Source: Cryptomeria japonica | Lineage: Eukaryota > Streptophyta > Pinopsida > Cupressales > Cupressaceae | DNA: 64,000 nucleotides | Assembly (NCBI RefSeq): GCF_030272615.1 | Contig: NC_081412.1 | Location: 340,059,870 to 340,123,869, forward strand | Reading direction: 5' to 3' | The notes under the pieces: model-generated | What the model saw: only the letters and a program-made list of their open reading frames with translations | What the model was told of the DNA's origin: nothing | Databases searched by the model: none | Part shown: in pieces, positions 47,144 to 59,385 of the stretch | Position numbering within the stretch: the stretch's first letter is position 1 | Layout: each line of letters opens with the position of its first letter | Made by a program: the position numbers and the translations under genes

Positions 47144-50100
47144 TTGTCTATATGCATGTGTGGTTCTTTGGTGTAGGACATTGTAGGTACAAGTACCGGG
47201 TAGGTATGGGGTATCGACTCCACCTGGTTTCACAGGTCTGAGCGTGCCTTATATGTCCAATGGGAGTGGGGGAGATAGTTGTTGAACCCTAACTTGACCC
47301 ACAGTTACACTCATGTGAGTGTTTTTAGTCGGTTGTCTTTCCCGTATGGCCGATATACGAGTCATAGTGCTTTGGTTTGGTTATTTGTGAGTCGTCATTT
47401 GATCATTCTTCATTTTGTGTGCTTTCGTTCATCTGAATGGTTATTTAATTGAATGGATGATGCTATCTTATGTTGGCATAATTAGTTAATTATTATGCTA
47501 CGAGATTATTGATTTAATTAAATTAATGATTTGCTAGATTAAATTGTTAAATGGATTATTTTATTGTGTAAAGTTGCATTAATATATTTTGTGGAAGGAA
47601 GTAAATAATTGCCTAGCCATTTAAATGATAAATGCTTATGTTGAAAGAAAGTATTTTGGAAAATAGAAAATAAAAGTAAAAGATTTTCTTTTTACCTTTC
47701 CATTTGACTTTTTCATTTTAATTGTTGGAAAAGAAATGTTTTTGGAAAAGAGGAAAATCTGATTGCTTTTTACCTTTTAAATAAATTAATCTAATCGGTG
47801 GAGAAAACTTTCAACCTAGAAAGTTAAGGTTGAAATTATTTTCCCATATATTCCTGGAAATTCACGGGAAGAGGGCATTATTTTTGGAGAGATATTTGGA
47901 AAACCATTCTGAAGGAGGAGATGGAATTTGATTTGGCTTGCAACGACTGGGATTCTTCCACCATTTTGCTTCTAGTTTGCTTCAAGGTTGGATAGTCTCT
48001 TCTTGTTTTGAAATTTAAATTTGATTTTTCAGTTGCTTCCTGTGTATGAAAGAAAATGCAAATCTTCTTGTAGAATCTTGTGGAATGATTGAAATGGAAG
48101 AAGAAATGCCTGTTATTGTTGATTTTGTGAAGCTTATATCATATGTTTTCTTATAGGAAAGAAATGGTTCATTTCTCTATTTGCTGTATGTTTTTGTGTT
48201 CTTGAAAATCAACTTCTTGGTTTGCCTCTTCTATTTGGAATAAAATAAATTGGATTTGTTTGTTGTGTGCTTCCTATTATCCTATTGCCCAAGATTTGGG
48301 GTTCTTATGTGATTGTATTTCACCATTTACCGTATTGATAAATATCCATTTGGAATTTGGATTTTGGCACTGTGTGTGTGTGCGCCCATGAAATGATTAG
48401 AGAATGAATTGTTTTCATGTTTAAACAATTTCAGGCGTATTGATTTTAGTGCTTTGGGAGGCATGTATTTTATTTTCTTATCTTACCTCGTGGTGGGCTA
48501 GTCCCACCATGCGGGTCAGTAGTGTCTACTACTCGCAAGTAGCAGTATTACCGGTTGACAGTACCGCAACCGGTTGGTAGCAGTGCTACCAATTGGTAGC
48601 GGCTGCTACCAGCGGTAGTGGTACTACCGATTGACAGTACCGCTACTAGTTGGTAGCAGGGCTACCGATCGGTAGTGGCTGCTACTGGTGGTAGCAGCAC
48701 TACCAGTCAGTAGGCCTGTTACCAGCGGTAGCAGTATTACTGATAGGTAATCTTTGCTGCCTCGGCAGTAGCACTACCGCGGGTTGGTCTTGACCCCCGC
48801 TTGACCTTGTACCGTTACCGGTACAAACCAGTATGTGCTATGAATTTAATTTTTATTAAATGAAATATTTTTAAAGTGGTTTTTATTGCTAAATATAAAT
48901 GGCAATTTCTAGGTGATTTTTATTGTGATTTAATAAATTTATCAATGGAAATCAAGGAATGAATTAGTGATTCAAATTGGTAAATTTGGATATATTTTGA
49001 AAATGAATTAAATGCCTGTTAGGAATTCATGTTATATCCGGTTGAAATTTAATGTGGATTTCATTCTTAATGGAATATTGATTTGGAAATTGAATAGATG
49101 TGAATGTTGTAAACGAGTGCTTTATTTAATTTTCATTCAATGATGTTGCGAGTGCTTATGATGCTGATTTTCTCAAAGATTGTCTGAATGCGGACTTAGT
49201 GAAATTAGCTTTCCTTGCAAGAGTTATATTGTGTTATTTCTGGTCTGTGGTTCAGTCGTTCTATGGTGGCATATTTGGTACCTTTGACCAAGTGATATAT
49301 GATGACTTCGTTGTCTTAACCATGTAGTGTCTTTGCCTTATGGTTAACAAAGAGTCAGTATGTCCTTGTTTTGACCACTTATTTCTGGATAGTGGTGTCA
49401 TGGTTGTTTACTTCGCCATAGGGTCCTCATGGAGTGACCATGTTTGTTTAGTTTCCTTTGAGAGAGTGGCTTTCGAATGTGGGTTGCGCCCAAAGAGGTT
49501 GGCAGGATGACCCTTCGAAAGTAAGATAATAAGTGATAATCTAATTAATTGATTAGGTGGGTAGTTCATAACATTAATAAAGATATTGTACCTCGCGCAT
49601 AGGTGAGTGCTTCTACTGAGGCTCATAATGTAGTGAGAAGGCCTGGAATGGAAAATCGACCACTTTATCTTTATGAAAGGCTGGTAGGGTCCACATGAGA
49701 CTTAGTTGGAGCCAGAGGTTTGGGAAAGGTTACCAGGACAGTGAGCAGGGACCTATGGAGGCCGACCATGGTAACCATCGTAATCTATGTGATGACACTC
49801 TCTCTTTAGGGTCACTTGTGTTTTGTGATGTTGATTCACTTGTGTGTGTGACATCGTTTCACTTGTGTGTGTGACGCCGTTTCACTTGTGTATTGTGATG
49901 TTGAGTCACCTAGATTATTGTGGAGTCGTATGGAGCTATCATGGAGTCGTATTGTTTTATCGACCATGTCATGCTTTTTTGAGGGTCCTCAGCTATCTCC
50001 TAGCACGGTGGAGTAGTTCCATTTTGGGAATTGCATGGTCAGGTGGTAGTGCCACTTCCCATCAGATGTTCTTGTTCGTACCTTCATGCGAGGATTGGCT

Positions 50101-50617
50101 TCGCAGGTGTTTCTGTGGATCGTGGCTCATGCTTATCTCATGTTTGGAGATTATTGTTATTTGGAGACCTATGTGGTCATTGTATCATGATCTTATGTAA
50201 CCTTGTAATTGGTTAAGTTGTATCTTTACATGTATATTGAGAAGCCATGTATTGGAAGAGCAATATAATCCTATGATTGGGATGTTATTTATCAGTTTCC
50301 TTTATGTTATGTGTACATGCTTATTGAAGATAAATTATATTGTATCCCTTCAAGCTTTCAATGGTGTAATCTGTTATTGCATATGACTTCTTGTGATCAT
50401 TGAGTTAATGATGGATTATTGGATTAACCTTAATTGTGGAATTTATCTTTTGCTTTTAATTATTTGTTAGTAACCCTTAAGGAATTCTGGTGTAAGTCTT
50501 CCGCTTGTGTTATCGTGCATGTTGTGTTTTATGCACCTATTATGTATACTTAAAAAAAAAAAAATTGTTTCACCCTTGTTGTGGGTTTTCCTTTGGGATT
50601 CCTGGCGGGGCATTACA
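46780..50617 (+). repeat. Gypsy2 5' LTR
   Basis: 3,838 bp from TGTAGTAACC to GCATTACA. It includes a TG/TA microsatellite (47096-47143) and the GGTAGC minisatellite (48526-48790). The stretch at 48977-48988 is the empty site matching the LINE insertion point in the 3' copy. No gene inside. Confidence 0.95.
48526..48790. repeat. GGTAGC/GCTACC palindromic minisatellite in Gypsy2 5' LTR
   Basis: Dense alternating GGTAGCxGTGCTACC-type units with ACCGGTT spacers. Most units are self-complementary and the block is far more GC-rich than the surrounding LTR. The 3' LTR has a diverged copy at 57200-57480. Confidence 0.95.
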
Positions 50618-50618
50618 T

Positions 50619-50635
50619 TTGGTATCAGAGGCCAT
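50619..50635 (+). promoter_or_regulatory. Gypsy2 primer-binding site
   Basis: TTGGTATCAGAGGCCAT follows one base after the 5' LTR and contains TGGTATCAGAG. Confidence 0.9.
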
Positions 50636-50769
50636 GTTTCAACACTGGGTACTTTGGGTTTGTAGTGAGCCCATTTGCCTTGACCTTTTGTGTAGGTCTT
50701 GTGGTGTGACTTCCTTGCTTCTTTCCTTGCCTTTGATCTGAACTTTTTTCTCTTGTGCAGTGTTAGGTC

Positions 50770-52050
50770 ATGGCTAGGAAAGCCAAGGGAGGTGACCGTG
50801 TCGGTGGCCGCACCAGAAGCAGAGGAGGAGGACGGGGTCGAGGTTCCGACCACCATAGTCTTTCGCAACCACCCACTCATGCAAGTGTGGATCGAGATCA
50901 TTTTGTTCATCAAGAGGGACCGCATTCAGGAGAGGAGGTTCCCAAAAGGGAAGAGCTGCAACAACTGTTTCAGGAGGTACTAGCTAGACTAGGCCCCAAA
51001 CCTGAGGTGGATCAACCCATCCTTGCCCAGGTAGTGGAGTCCCTTCAGCAGATTCTAGAGAGAGAGAGAAAGAGAGAGATCTCCTAGAGGGAGAGAGGTC
51101 TCAGTGGACCAGGACCTAGCTAACATGGGGCACATGAGAGACTTAATGAGGTCTAATCCTCCTTTCTTTGACGGTAAAGGTATCAATATCGAGGTAGAGA
51201 CTTGGCTTATCAGTTTAGATCAGTGTTTTGCCATGTATCCATATGGTAGCAACACCAAGGAGAGATGCGCGATCATGTGTCTCGAGAGTTTCACATCTAT
51301 CTGGTGGCAGTTAGAGGAGGAGAGGATCGGTGTGAGCATTAACGCCGTGTCATGGGAGATCTTTCTAGAGAGATTCAGGGCATGATTTCTCTCATCCTAG
51401 TGGAGGCAGTCACGTATAGACGAGTTCTATGGTCTGCGCCAGTTTGGGTTGTCAGTGATCAGTTTGAGCACAGGTTCTATGAGCTCTAATAGTATGTCGG
51501 GATCGGTAATGATGAGGCTATGCTTGTTCAACACTTATTGAGGGGTCTTAATGACCGCATCAATGGAGGAGTGAGAGTTTTTGAGCCTGCTTCAATAGAG
51601 GTATCTATGGCGAAAGCCAGGCTGGTGGAGCAAAACCTTAGCCGTGCTCATGGCGACCAGTCTGGAGTTCAATTTGGGAGTGATCCTTTCATTGGCTTTG
51701 GAGGGAGAGGGAATCAGTACCAAATTGCTACACCTCTTAGGGGTCCTTAGACACCCGCTAAGGGTGGTCAGCAATAGCCGCTGAGACCGAAGTAGTCTCA
51801 GGGCCAACAGGGTGGCAACTCTTAGTTTCGGAAGAGCAAGAACTGGCAGAACAATATGTAGACCTTTCTAGGGTAGTCCTCTCAGGGTGCATCTTAGGCC
51901 CCTAATGGGGAAAGCTTTCAACAGTCCAGTGGGTCGTCTAGGGGTAGAGGACCTATTAGATGAGCTTGCTTCTCCTATGGTCAGTTTGGCCACAAATCCA
52001 CTCAATGCGCTCAGCGTCCTCACCAGATGAGTAGCCAGAGGCTAGTCGCA
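50770..52050 (+). pseudogene. gag: Gypsy2 gag
   Basis: The ATG at 50770 opens MARKAKGGDRVGGRTRSRGG, a basic Arg/Gly start. TAG at 51085 is followed by the gag core (NPPFFDGKGINIEVETWLIS; ERCAIMCLESFTSIWW). Frame changes and stops occur near 51383 and 51490 and from 51748 onward. The zinc knuckle at about 51967-52008 reads CFSYGQFGHKSTQC, with Tyr replacing the second Cys. Confidence 0.9.
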
Positions 52051-52670
52051 TCAGAGTCGATAGTGGGGGGTGCAGGTAGATCCCACAGAGTATTTGTAGT
52101 GGTAGATGACCGCCATACTGAGCATCAGAGTATAATGATTGAGACTATAGGTGTGTTGAGAGTATTCCCATCTCTGTACTTTTTGATCTGGTGCTTCAGA
52201 TTCTTTTATTTCTTCATCCATTGTGGAGCGGTGCAGGCTCGTGTCTGCTAAGCAGGCGGATAGGTGGCAAGTAGTGTTGGCTACCAGTGTGTGTGTGTGT
52301 TTGTAGATGCCTTCGTTCCCAATTGTGAGTTGGACCTAGGACCCTTTATCACTTCAGTCGACCTTCGAGTCATTCCTTTGGGGTCCTATGGAGTTGTGTT
52401 GGGGATGGATTGGATATCATCTCATAGCGCTTATATAGACTGTCATCTGAAGATAGTAGAGTGTTTAGATGACCATGGCAGGAGAGTGGGGATCATTGGA
52501 GTTCAGTGGTTGATATCCTTACGTATGATTTCCGCTATGCAACTTAGGCGGTGCATGCGTCAAGGGTGTCAGCTTTTGCAGTTGCTCTTGAGGATGTGGA
52601 TGAAGAAGAGAGTCGAGAAATCGCTCTTGATGGTCACCCTATTCTTTGAGAGTATGCTGATGTGTTTCCT
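52051..52670 (+). pseudogene. pol: Gypsy2 protease region
   Basis: A retropepsin-like region: CELDLGPFITSVDLRVIPLG and VVLGMDWISSHSAYIDC at about 52330-52440 correspond to the C-terminal half of gypsy protease. The DSG active site expected upstream is lost in a frame-broken segment (52100-52260). Confidence 0.75.
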
Positions 52671-54100
52671 TTGAATATTCTTGATATGCCTCCGTAGCAA
52701 GACATAGATTTTTGCATTGACTTGGTTCTTGGTGCGAAACCTATTTCGAGAGCACCATATTGGATGACTACTCAGGAGTTGAGTGAGTTGAAGTTGTAGG
52801 TTGAAGAGTTGTTGGCCAAGGGGTTCATTTGTCCTAGTGTTTCTCCTTGGGATGCGCCGGTTATCTTCGTTAAGAAGAAGGATGGTTCTCTTCATTTATG
52901 CATTGATTACCAATAATTGAATAGGGTAACCATCTAGAATCAATATCCATTGCCTCAAATAGATGATATTTTTGATCAGGTAAAGGGAGCCAAGGTGTTC
53001 TCTAAGATAGATTTGAAATCTAGGTATCATCAGTTGCGCATTCATGATGTAGGCATTCATAGGATGACGTTTCGTACTTGTTATGGTCACTATGAGTTCA
53101 TAGTGGTGCCATTTGGGTTGATGAACGTGCCTTCCATGCTCATGAGTCTTATAAATGGGGTTTTTTGCACCTACCTTGACCACTTTGTCCTTGTGTTCTT
53201 GGATGACATATTGATTTATTCTAGATCTATGGAAGAGCATGAGGGTCACTTGCATCAGGTATTGCAGTGCTTGAGGGAGAATCAACTTTTTGCGAATTTG
53301 GCGAAGTGTGATTTCTTCCAGTCAGAAGTTAGCTATCTGAGTCATATACTTTCAGGAGAAGGTATATCCATGGATCCCTCTAAGATCCAAGTCCTTGTTG
53401 ATTGGCCAGCGCCAACCAATATTTCTGAGGTTCGAAGTTTCATCAGTTTGGCCAGATATTATTGTCGCTTTGTGTAGAGCTTTTCTCGGATAGGCCACCC
53501 GATTACTTCTCTTTAGAGGAAAGGGAAGAAGTTTGTTTAGTCAGAGTAGTGTGAATTAGCTTTTTGTACCTTGAAGGAGCTCCTTGTTAGTGCTTCGATT
53601 TTGGCAGTTCCTGATCCATCCAGAGATTTCATGGTGTGCACAGATGCCTCTTTAGAAGGTATAGGTGCGGTGCTTATGCAAGATGGATGTGTGGTTTCCT
53701 ATGAGTCTAGCAAAGTCAAGGATCACGAGTTGAACTATCCAGTTCATGACTTGGGAGTTGGCAGTTGTAGTATATGCGTTGGTTAGATGGAGACATTTCC
53801 TGTTGGGGCGTCAGTTTGAGCTGCATAGTGATCACCGCGGTTTTGTAGTATATTTTCACGCAGCCGAACTTGAATGCTCGACAACGAAGATGGATGGAAT
53901 TCCTCTGCGAGTATGATTTTGAGGTTCGTTATACTCAAGGGAAAGAGAATGTAGTTGTCAGATGCTTTGAGTTGTAGGTGGCATGAGGTTGTAGCATTGT
54001 CCCTTGGTGTGGACTTGAGTGAGAGAATTCTTGGAGTTCTTCCTCAGGACACCTGGTATCAGGATGTTAGAGTCATGGCAGTCTGGAAGACCATTGGAGG
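52671..54100 (+). pseudogene. pol: Gypsy2 reverse transcriptase and RNase H
   Basis: Begins DIDFCIDLVLGAKPISRAPY, then [44 protein letters not shown] and the catalytic FLDDILIYS at about 53200. RNase H follows: MVCTDASLEGIGAVLMQDG at 53635, a frame change near 53750, then remnants to about 54000. Stops occur at 52798, 52915, 52936 and 53476, and near 53515. Confidence 0.94.
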
Positions 54101-55449
54101 GTAGATATTTTGGATATAATCTTGAGTTAGATGGTCTTCTTTGACATCTTGGACAGATCTATGTACCTCCTTTGGAGGGTCTTCGCATTTTGTTCATGAC
54201 TAAGGCCCATCGTGCACCTTATTCAACACACCCTGGTGTCAAGAAGATTCACGCAGATCTTAGACAAATATATCATTGGGCTAGTATGAAACATGACATT
54301 GCTGATTTTGTTTCAAAGTGCTTAGAATGTCAGTGAGTGAAGGCAGAGCATCAACACCCTGTAGGGCTATTACAACTGAATTTGATACCAGATTGGAAAT
54401 GGGATATCATTTCTATGGATTTCATTGTGGGGTTGCATGTTTATTCGCGTCGTCATGATGCAATCATGATCATTGTTGATAGATTGACCAAAGTTGCTCA
54501 TTTTGTTCCTATTCAATCTTCTTATATAATAGCAATGGTGGCATGGGTCTTCTTGGAAGATGTGGTGAGGTTGCATGGGATCCCAAGGTGGATCATTTCT
54601 GATAGAGACCCTGTCTTTACTTTAGCCTTGTGGACCTCACTTCAACATGCTTTGGGAACCTAGTTGAACTTTAGTTCATCTTATCACTTAGGGACCGATA
54701 GTCAAACTGAGCGTGTGAATCAAGTTTTGGAGGACATGCTTCACATGTATGTTATGGACCGACAGTCGCACTGGGAGGAATAGCTTTGCCTTGCGGAGTT
54801 TGCTTATAACAACAGACATCACAGCTCTATAGGCATGTCTCCCTTCCAGGCTTTGTATGGTCATCCTTGTTGTACTCCTCTGAGTTGGGATCGGTTGGAG
54901 GATAGGGTGCATTTAGGACTGGATTTGCTTTGTGAGATGGAGAAGCAGGTTGATCAGACTCGTGGGCATTTGGTTGCTGCTTAGGATAGGCAGAAGAAGT
55001 ATGTCGATGCCCATAGAGTAGATTGTCAATTTTCTGTTGGCGACCGTGTGTTTTTGAGAGTGTGTTCGCAGAAGAGTCTAATCCGTTATGGAAAGGGTTA
55101 AAAGTAGGCGCCTTGTTTTGTAGGCACTTTTGAGATCCTTGAGAGGATAGGACCTGTTGCCTACCATCTTGCCTTGCCGTCGAGTCTATCCCGCATCCAT
55201 GATGTTTTTTATGTTTCTGTTCTTCGACCTTATCATCATGATGTGACCAATGTTCTTGATTGGAAATCTTTGCCAGTCGAGGACATGCAACTTTCCATGG
55301 AGCCAGTGCGCATTCTTCAGCATCAGGATTTTACCCTCAGGGGTCGTACCATCGAGCAGGTAGGGGTCCTATGGGATCCAAGTTATGAGACCTTAACGAC
55401 ATGGGAAGATGCAGTGAAGATGAGCGAGCTTTATTCTTATCTATTTTAG
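54101..55449 (+). pseudogene. pol: Gypsy2 integrase with chromodomain-like C-terminus
   Basis: Integrase zinc region near 54230-54330 (THPGVKKIHADLRQIYHW, CLECQ). The catalytic blocks are SMDFIVGLH, ISDRDPVF and TDSQTERVNQVLED, all three acidic residues kept. The GDRVFLRV box and RIGPVAYHLALPSSLSRIHD follow. The end (EPVRILQHQDFTLRGRTIEQ, then VGVLWDPSYETLTTWEDA, SYLF) is the chromodomain typical of Tekay-like chromoviruses. Stops at 54334, 54661, 54781, 54982, 55099 and 55105. TAG/TAA-free from 55174 to 55449. Confidence 0.94.
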
Positions 55450-55466
55450 GCTTCCAGGAGTAAGCC

Positions 55467-55484
55467 TAGGCTTGGGGGGGAGGA
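55467..55484 (+). promoter_or_regulatory. Gypsy2 polypurine tract
   Basis: AGGCTTGGGGGGGAGGA directly precedes the 3' LTR start TGTATTACC. Confidence 0.85.
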
Positions 55485-57689
55485 TGTATTACCCCTCCTT
55501 GATCAGACTCTTTTTGTATGTTTTTGATTGACTTCAGTGGAACATTATTGTATATGGATTCAGATTTCATGTGATGTTATTTCATGATTTATCTGGATTT
55601 ATGGTGTATGATTTTATGCAGTATCTCAGTGCTTATGATTGATGTTATTTTATGGATCATTATCATGGACTGACACTCTTACCTTATATGTGCGGTGCAT
55701 ATTTATGTGTTGCATGTTTGCATGTGTATGGGATGCGAGGAGATGATTTTCCTCCACTCACTCCGGTGAGATAGGGATTGTCACGACTCTCCTTCATCGA
55801 TGTGTGTGTTGTGTCTGTATATATATATTTGTCTATATGCACGTGTGGTTCTTTGGTGCAGGACATTGCAGGTACAAGTACCAGGTAGGTACGGGGTATT
55901 GACTCCACCTGGTTTTACAGGTCTGAGCATGCCTTATATGTCCAATGGGAGTGGAGGAGATAGTTGTTGGACCCTAACTTGACCCGAAGTTACACTCGTG
56001 TGAGTGTTTTCAATCGGTTTGTATTTCCTGTTTGGCCGGTATGCGAGCCATAGTGCTTTGGTTTGGTCATTTGTGAGTCATCATTTGATCATTCTTCATT
56101 TTGTGTGCTTTCGTTCATCTGAATGGTTATTTAATTGAATGGATGATGCTATCTTATGTTGGTGTAATTAGTTAATTATTATGCTCTGAGATTATTGATT
56201 TAATTAAATTAATGATTTGCTAGATTAAATGGTTAAATGGATTATTTTATTGTGTAAAGTTGCATTAATATATTTTGTGGAAGGAAGTAAATAATTGCCT
56301 AGCCATTTAAATGATAAATGCTTATGTTGAAAGAAAGTATTTTGGAAAATAGAAAATAAAATTAAAAGCTTTTCTTTTTACCTTTCCATTTGACTTTTTC
56401 ATTTTAATTGTTGGAAAAGAATTGTTTTTGGAAAAGAGGAAAATCTGATTGCTTTTTACTTTTTAAATAAATTAATCTGATCGGTGGAGAAAACTTTCAA
56501 CCTAGAAAGTTTAGGTTGAAATTATTTTCCCATTTATTCCTAGAAATTCACGGGAAGAGGGTATTATTTTTGGAGGGAAATTTGGAAAACCATTCTGAAG
56601 GAGGAGATGGAATTTGATTTGGCTTGCAATGACTGGGATTCTTCCACCATTTTGCTTCTAGTTTGCTTCAAGGTTGGATAGTCTCTTCTTGTTTTGAAAT
56701 TTAAATTTGATTTTTCAGTTGCTTCCTGTGTATGAAATAAAATGCAAATCTTCTTGTAGAATCTCGTGGAATGAGTGGAATGGAAGAAGAAATTCCTGTT
56801 ATTATTGATTTTGTGAAGCTTATATCATATGTTTGCTTGTAGGAAAGAAATGGTTCATTTCTCTATTTGTTGTATGTTTTTGTGTTCTTGAAAATCAACT
56901 TCTTGGATTGCCTCTTCTATTTGGAATAGAATAAATTGGATTTAGTTTGATGTGTGCTTCCTATTATCCTATTGCCCAAGATTTGGGGTTCTTGTGTGAT
57001 TATATTTCACCATTTATTGTACTGGTAAATATCCATTTGGAATTTGCATCTTGGCACTGTGTGTGTGTGCCTGTGAAATGATCAGAGAATGAATCATTTT
57101 CATGTTTAAACGATTTCGGGCGTATTGATTTTAATGCTTTGGAAGGCATGTATTTTATTTTCTTATCGTAGACCTTAGCTTACCTCGTGGTGGGCTAGTC
57201 CTACCATGCGGGTCGGTAGCGTCTGCTACCCGCAGGTAACAGTACTACCAGTCGACTGTACAACTACCAGTTGGTAGCAATGCTACCGGTCGGTAGCGGT
57301 TGCTACCAGCGGTAGAGGTAGTGTCGGTCACCAGTACCGCTACCGTTTGGTAGTAGTGCTACTGATTGGTAGCGGCTGCTATCGGCGGTAGCAACACTAC
57401 CAGTCGGTAGGCCTATTACCAACAGTAGCAATACTACCGATAGGTAGTGTCTGCTGCCTCGACAACAAGACTACCATGGGTTGTACTTGACCCCCGCTTG
57501 ACCTTGTACCCTTACTAGTACAAACCGGTATGTGCTATGAATTTAATTTTCATTAAATGAAATATTTTTAAAGTGGTTTTTATTGCTAAATATAAATGGA
57601 AATTTCCAAAGGATTTTTATTATGTGATTTAATAAATTTATCAATGGAAATCAAGGCATGAATTAGTGATTCAAATTGGTAAATTTGTT

Positions 57690-57840
57690 GCCTGTAGTGC
57701 CTACAACCTAGGTTCAAACCCCATGGATTCATCTCTACCATGTTAACAATGGAGCATGCTTTACCTTGGGGAGAAATTTGGAGAAATAGTGGGACTTCTT
57801 GCTTGTAGTGCTTACATCCATGGTTCAAACCATAAAGTTT
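57690..57840 (+). repeat. Two tRNA B-box-like repeats at the LINE 5' end
   Basis: GCCTGTAGTGCCTACAACCT then GGTTCAAACCCC (about 57692-57723), and GCTTGTAGTGCTTACATCCA then GGTTCAAACC (about 57798-57829). GGTTCAAACC fits the B box of RNA polymerase III promoters. No A box is visible, so a SINE is not claimed. Confidence 0.4.
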
Positions 57841-57894
57841 TAAACCCGTTAATGGGTCTTCGAGGGTTGATCCAGCTCTCTCTTCAGAGAAGGT

Positions 57895-58380
57895 TAAATG
57901 GGAACCACCTAGCAAATAATGGATAAAGATTAATTTCGATGGTGCATCAAAAGGAAATCCAGGAACCTCAGGTGCTGGAGTGGTGGCGAGTGATGACAAC
58001 GGATTTATCCTATTCAAAGGAGCTCAACGATTGTAGGATGGCACCAATAATGAAGCAGAGGTCTAGGCGGATTTTGTAGCAACAGAACTAGCCTTAAACA
58101 TGAAAGTCCAATGACTGCACTTAGAAGGGGACTCTCAGATATTTATTAATGCAATAGCTAAAGGCAACACGCCATGCAGGAAGCTAAACCGATGGGTGGC
58201 TATGATCTAAGAGAAACTCAACACATTTGTGGAGTTTCGTGTCTCGCATATAAGGAGGGGAGCAAATGCAGTGGCAGATTTGCTATCTAACATTGGAAGT
58301 GAATTGGATAGTTGTGCGACCAAATGGTGGAAAGGTGATGGTCGTGTGTGGAAATGGTACTAATTGCAACCTTTTAGAAA
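57895..58380 (+). pseudogene. LINE RNase H domain
   Basis: Reading gives INFDGASKGNPGTSGAGVVA (first catalytic Asp), TNNEAEV (Glu), LEGDSQIFINAI (Asp) and HIRRGANAVADLLSN (His, Asp). This is the order of the plant LINE RNase H appended to reverse transcriptase. Stops near 58036, 58063 and 58111, and near 58208, disable it. The reverse transcriptase itself is absent because of 5' truncation. RNase H would remove the RNA strand during copying. Confidence 0.85.
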
Positions 58381-58699
58381 TGAAAAATCATCAACATGAA
58401 AATGAGAGCAAATTTTGGCAAGTACAAATGCCAAGGTGGCACCTGCTCTTTGAAGAAGGAGTTTTTTGTGGCAGGTCGAACGATCGGAGCGGGTGGAGGA
58501 TGGCAAAAAATCCTATGTATGATCTCATGGCATTAATGCCTTATCTTTGGCACTCATTACCCATCCTATACGATGGAGGAAGAATTTATTACCCTTTGAG
58601 TTTCATGCTAGGGGTTGTTTGAAGTAGATTTAATTGTATGTTTGTAGCAATGTATGACATTGCATTGTAGGAATTGCTATTTCAAAATTGCAGGTGACC

Positions 58700-59385
58700 A
58701 TGGAAGCTAATTTCACTTTGCGAATGGATAAGAAATCGATGCCTTTTTTGGGCAAGGTATCAGAAAAGCGGATGCAGTGACTCTTCCGGTTTAAAGCAGA
58801 GAAGTTGTGGGCGGAGGCTCGTCTCATGCTTGCTGAGGAGGTGGTTTACGTCCGTCATCGATATCGGACTAACATGGAGGTGTACTCTTTGCTTTTGGCG
58901 TGGGCCTGTGAGTTTGAAATGGAGGTGGAAAAGGTCCTCACACTGATCAAATTGATCGATGGGGAGTTTTGATAAACCTTGAATCAATCTTGGAATGGGT
59001 GGTACCTCGAGTTGGCATCTGTATTAAGGAAGGGGATGACCGGGAGGAGTTGCTTCCCTTTGTTCATGGACCGGAGGATGAAATCAAAGACCAATGCCAA
59101 GAACATGCTTGAGTGGGATGGGAAGCGATGAAGCTCTATGTGAAATTAACCAGAGCGGATGAAGTCCTAAATACTCTGCATGTGGTGGCAAGGATGGAAG
59201 TTGGCAGGGACCTGAGAGACAGGTTTGAAGAAGGACGGGCCATTAAGCTATTGGCGAATTTGGAGGGCGACCCTGACTTCAGATGTCTGGACTGCATCCC
59301 AAGGATGAAAGGTGAAGCGACAAAGGGGAAAGCACCAACTACTGAGGAAGGAAGGGAGGAGGTGACCCAAGGTGATAGTGAGTGA
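58700..59385 (+). pseudogene. Open frame downstream of LINE RNase H, unknown function
   Basis: The ATG at 58700 starts MEANFTLRMDKKSMPFLGKV. After an in-frame TGA (58778-58780) it continues FRFKAEKLWAEARLMLAEEV and a helical stretch to a TGA near 58970. A +1 change then gives ESILEWVVPRVGICIKEGDD and, after another TGA near 59110, a 90-codon part ending TGA 59385 (AMKLYVKLTRADEVL; RMEVGRDLRDRFEEG; CLDCIPRM). Codon character and continuity across three defects suggest a real former gene. I do not recognise it. It may be an extra LINE ORF or a transduced host exon. Confidence 0.5.

Noticed and set aside
57690-57840. tRNA gene or intact SINE
   Set aside because: Only B-box-like sequence is visible. 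No cloverleaf or A box could be formed.
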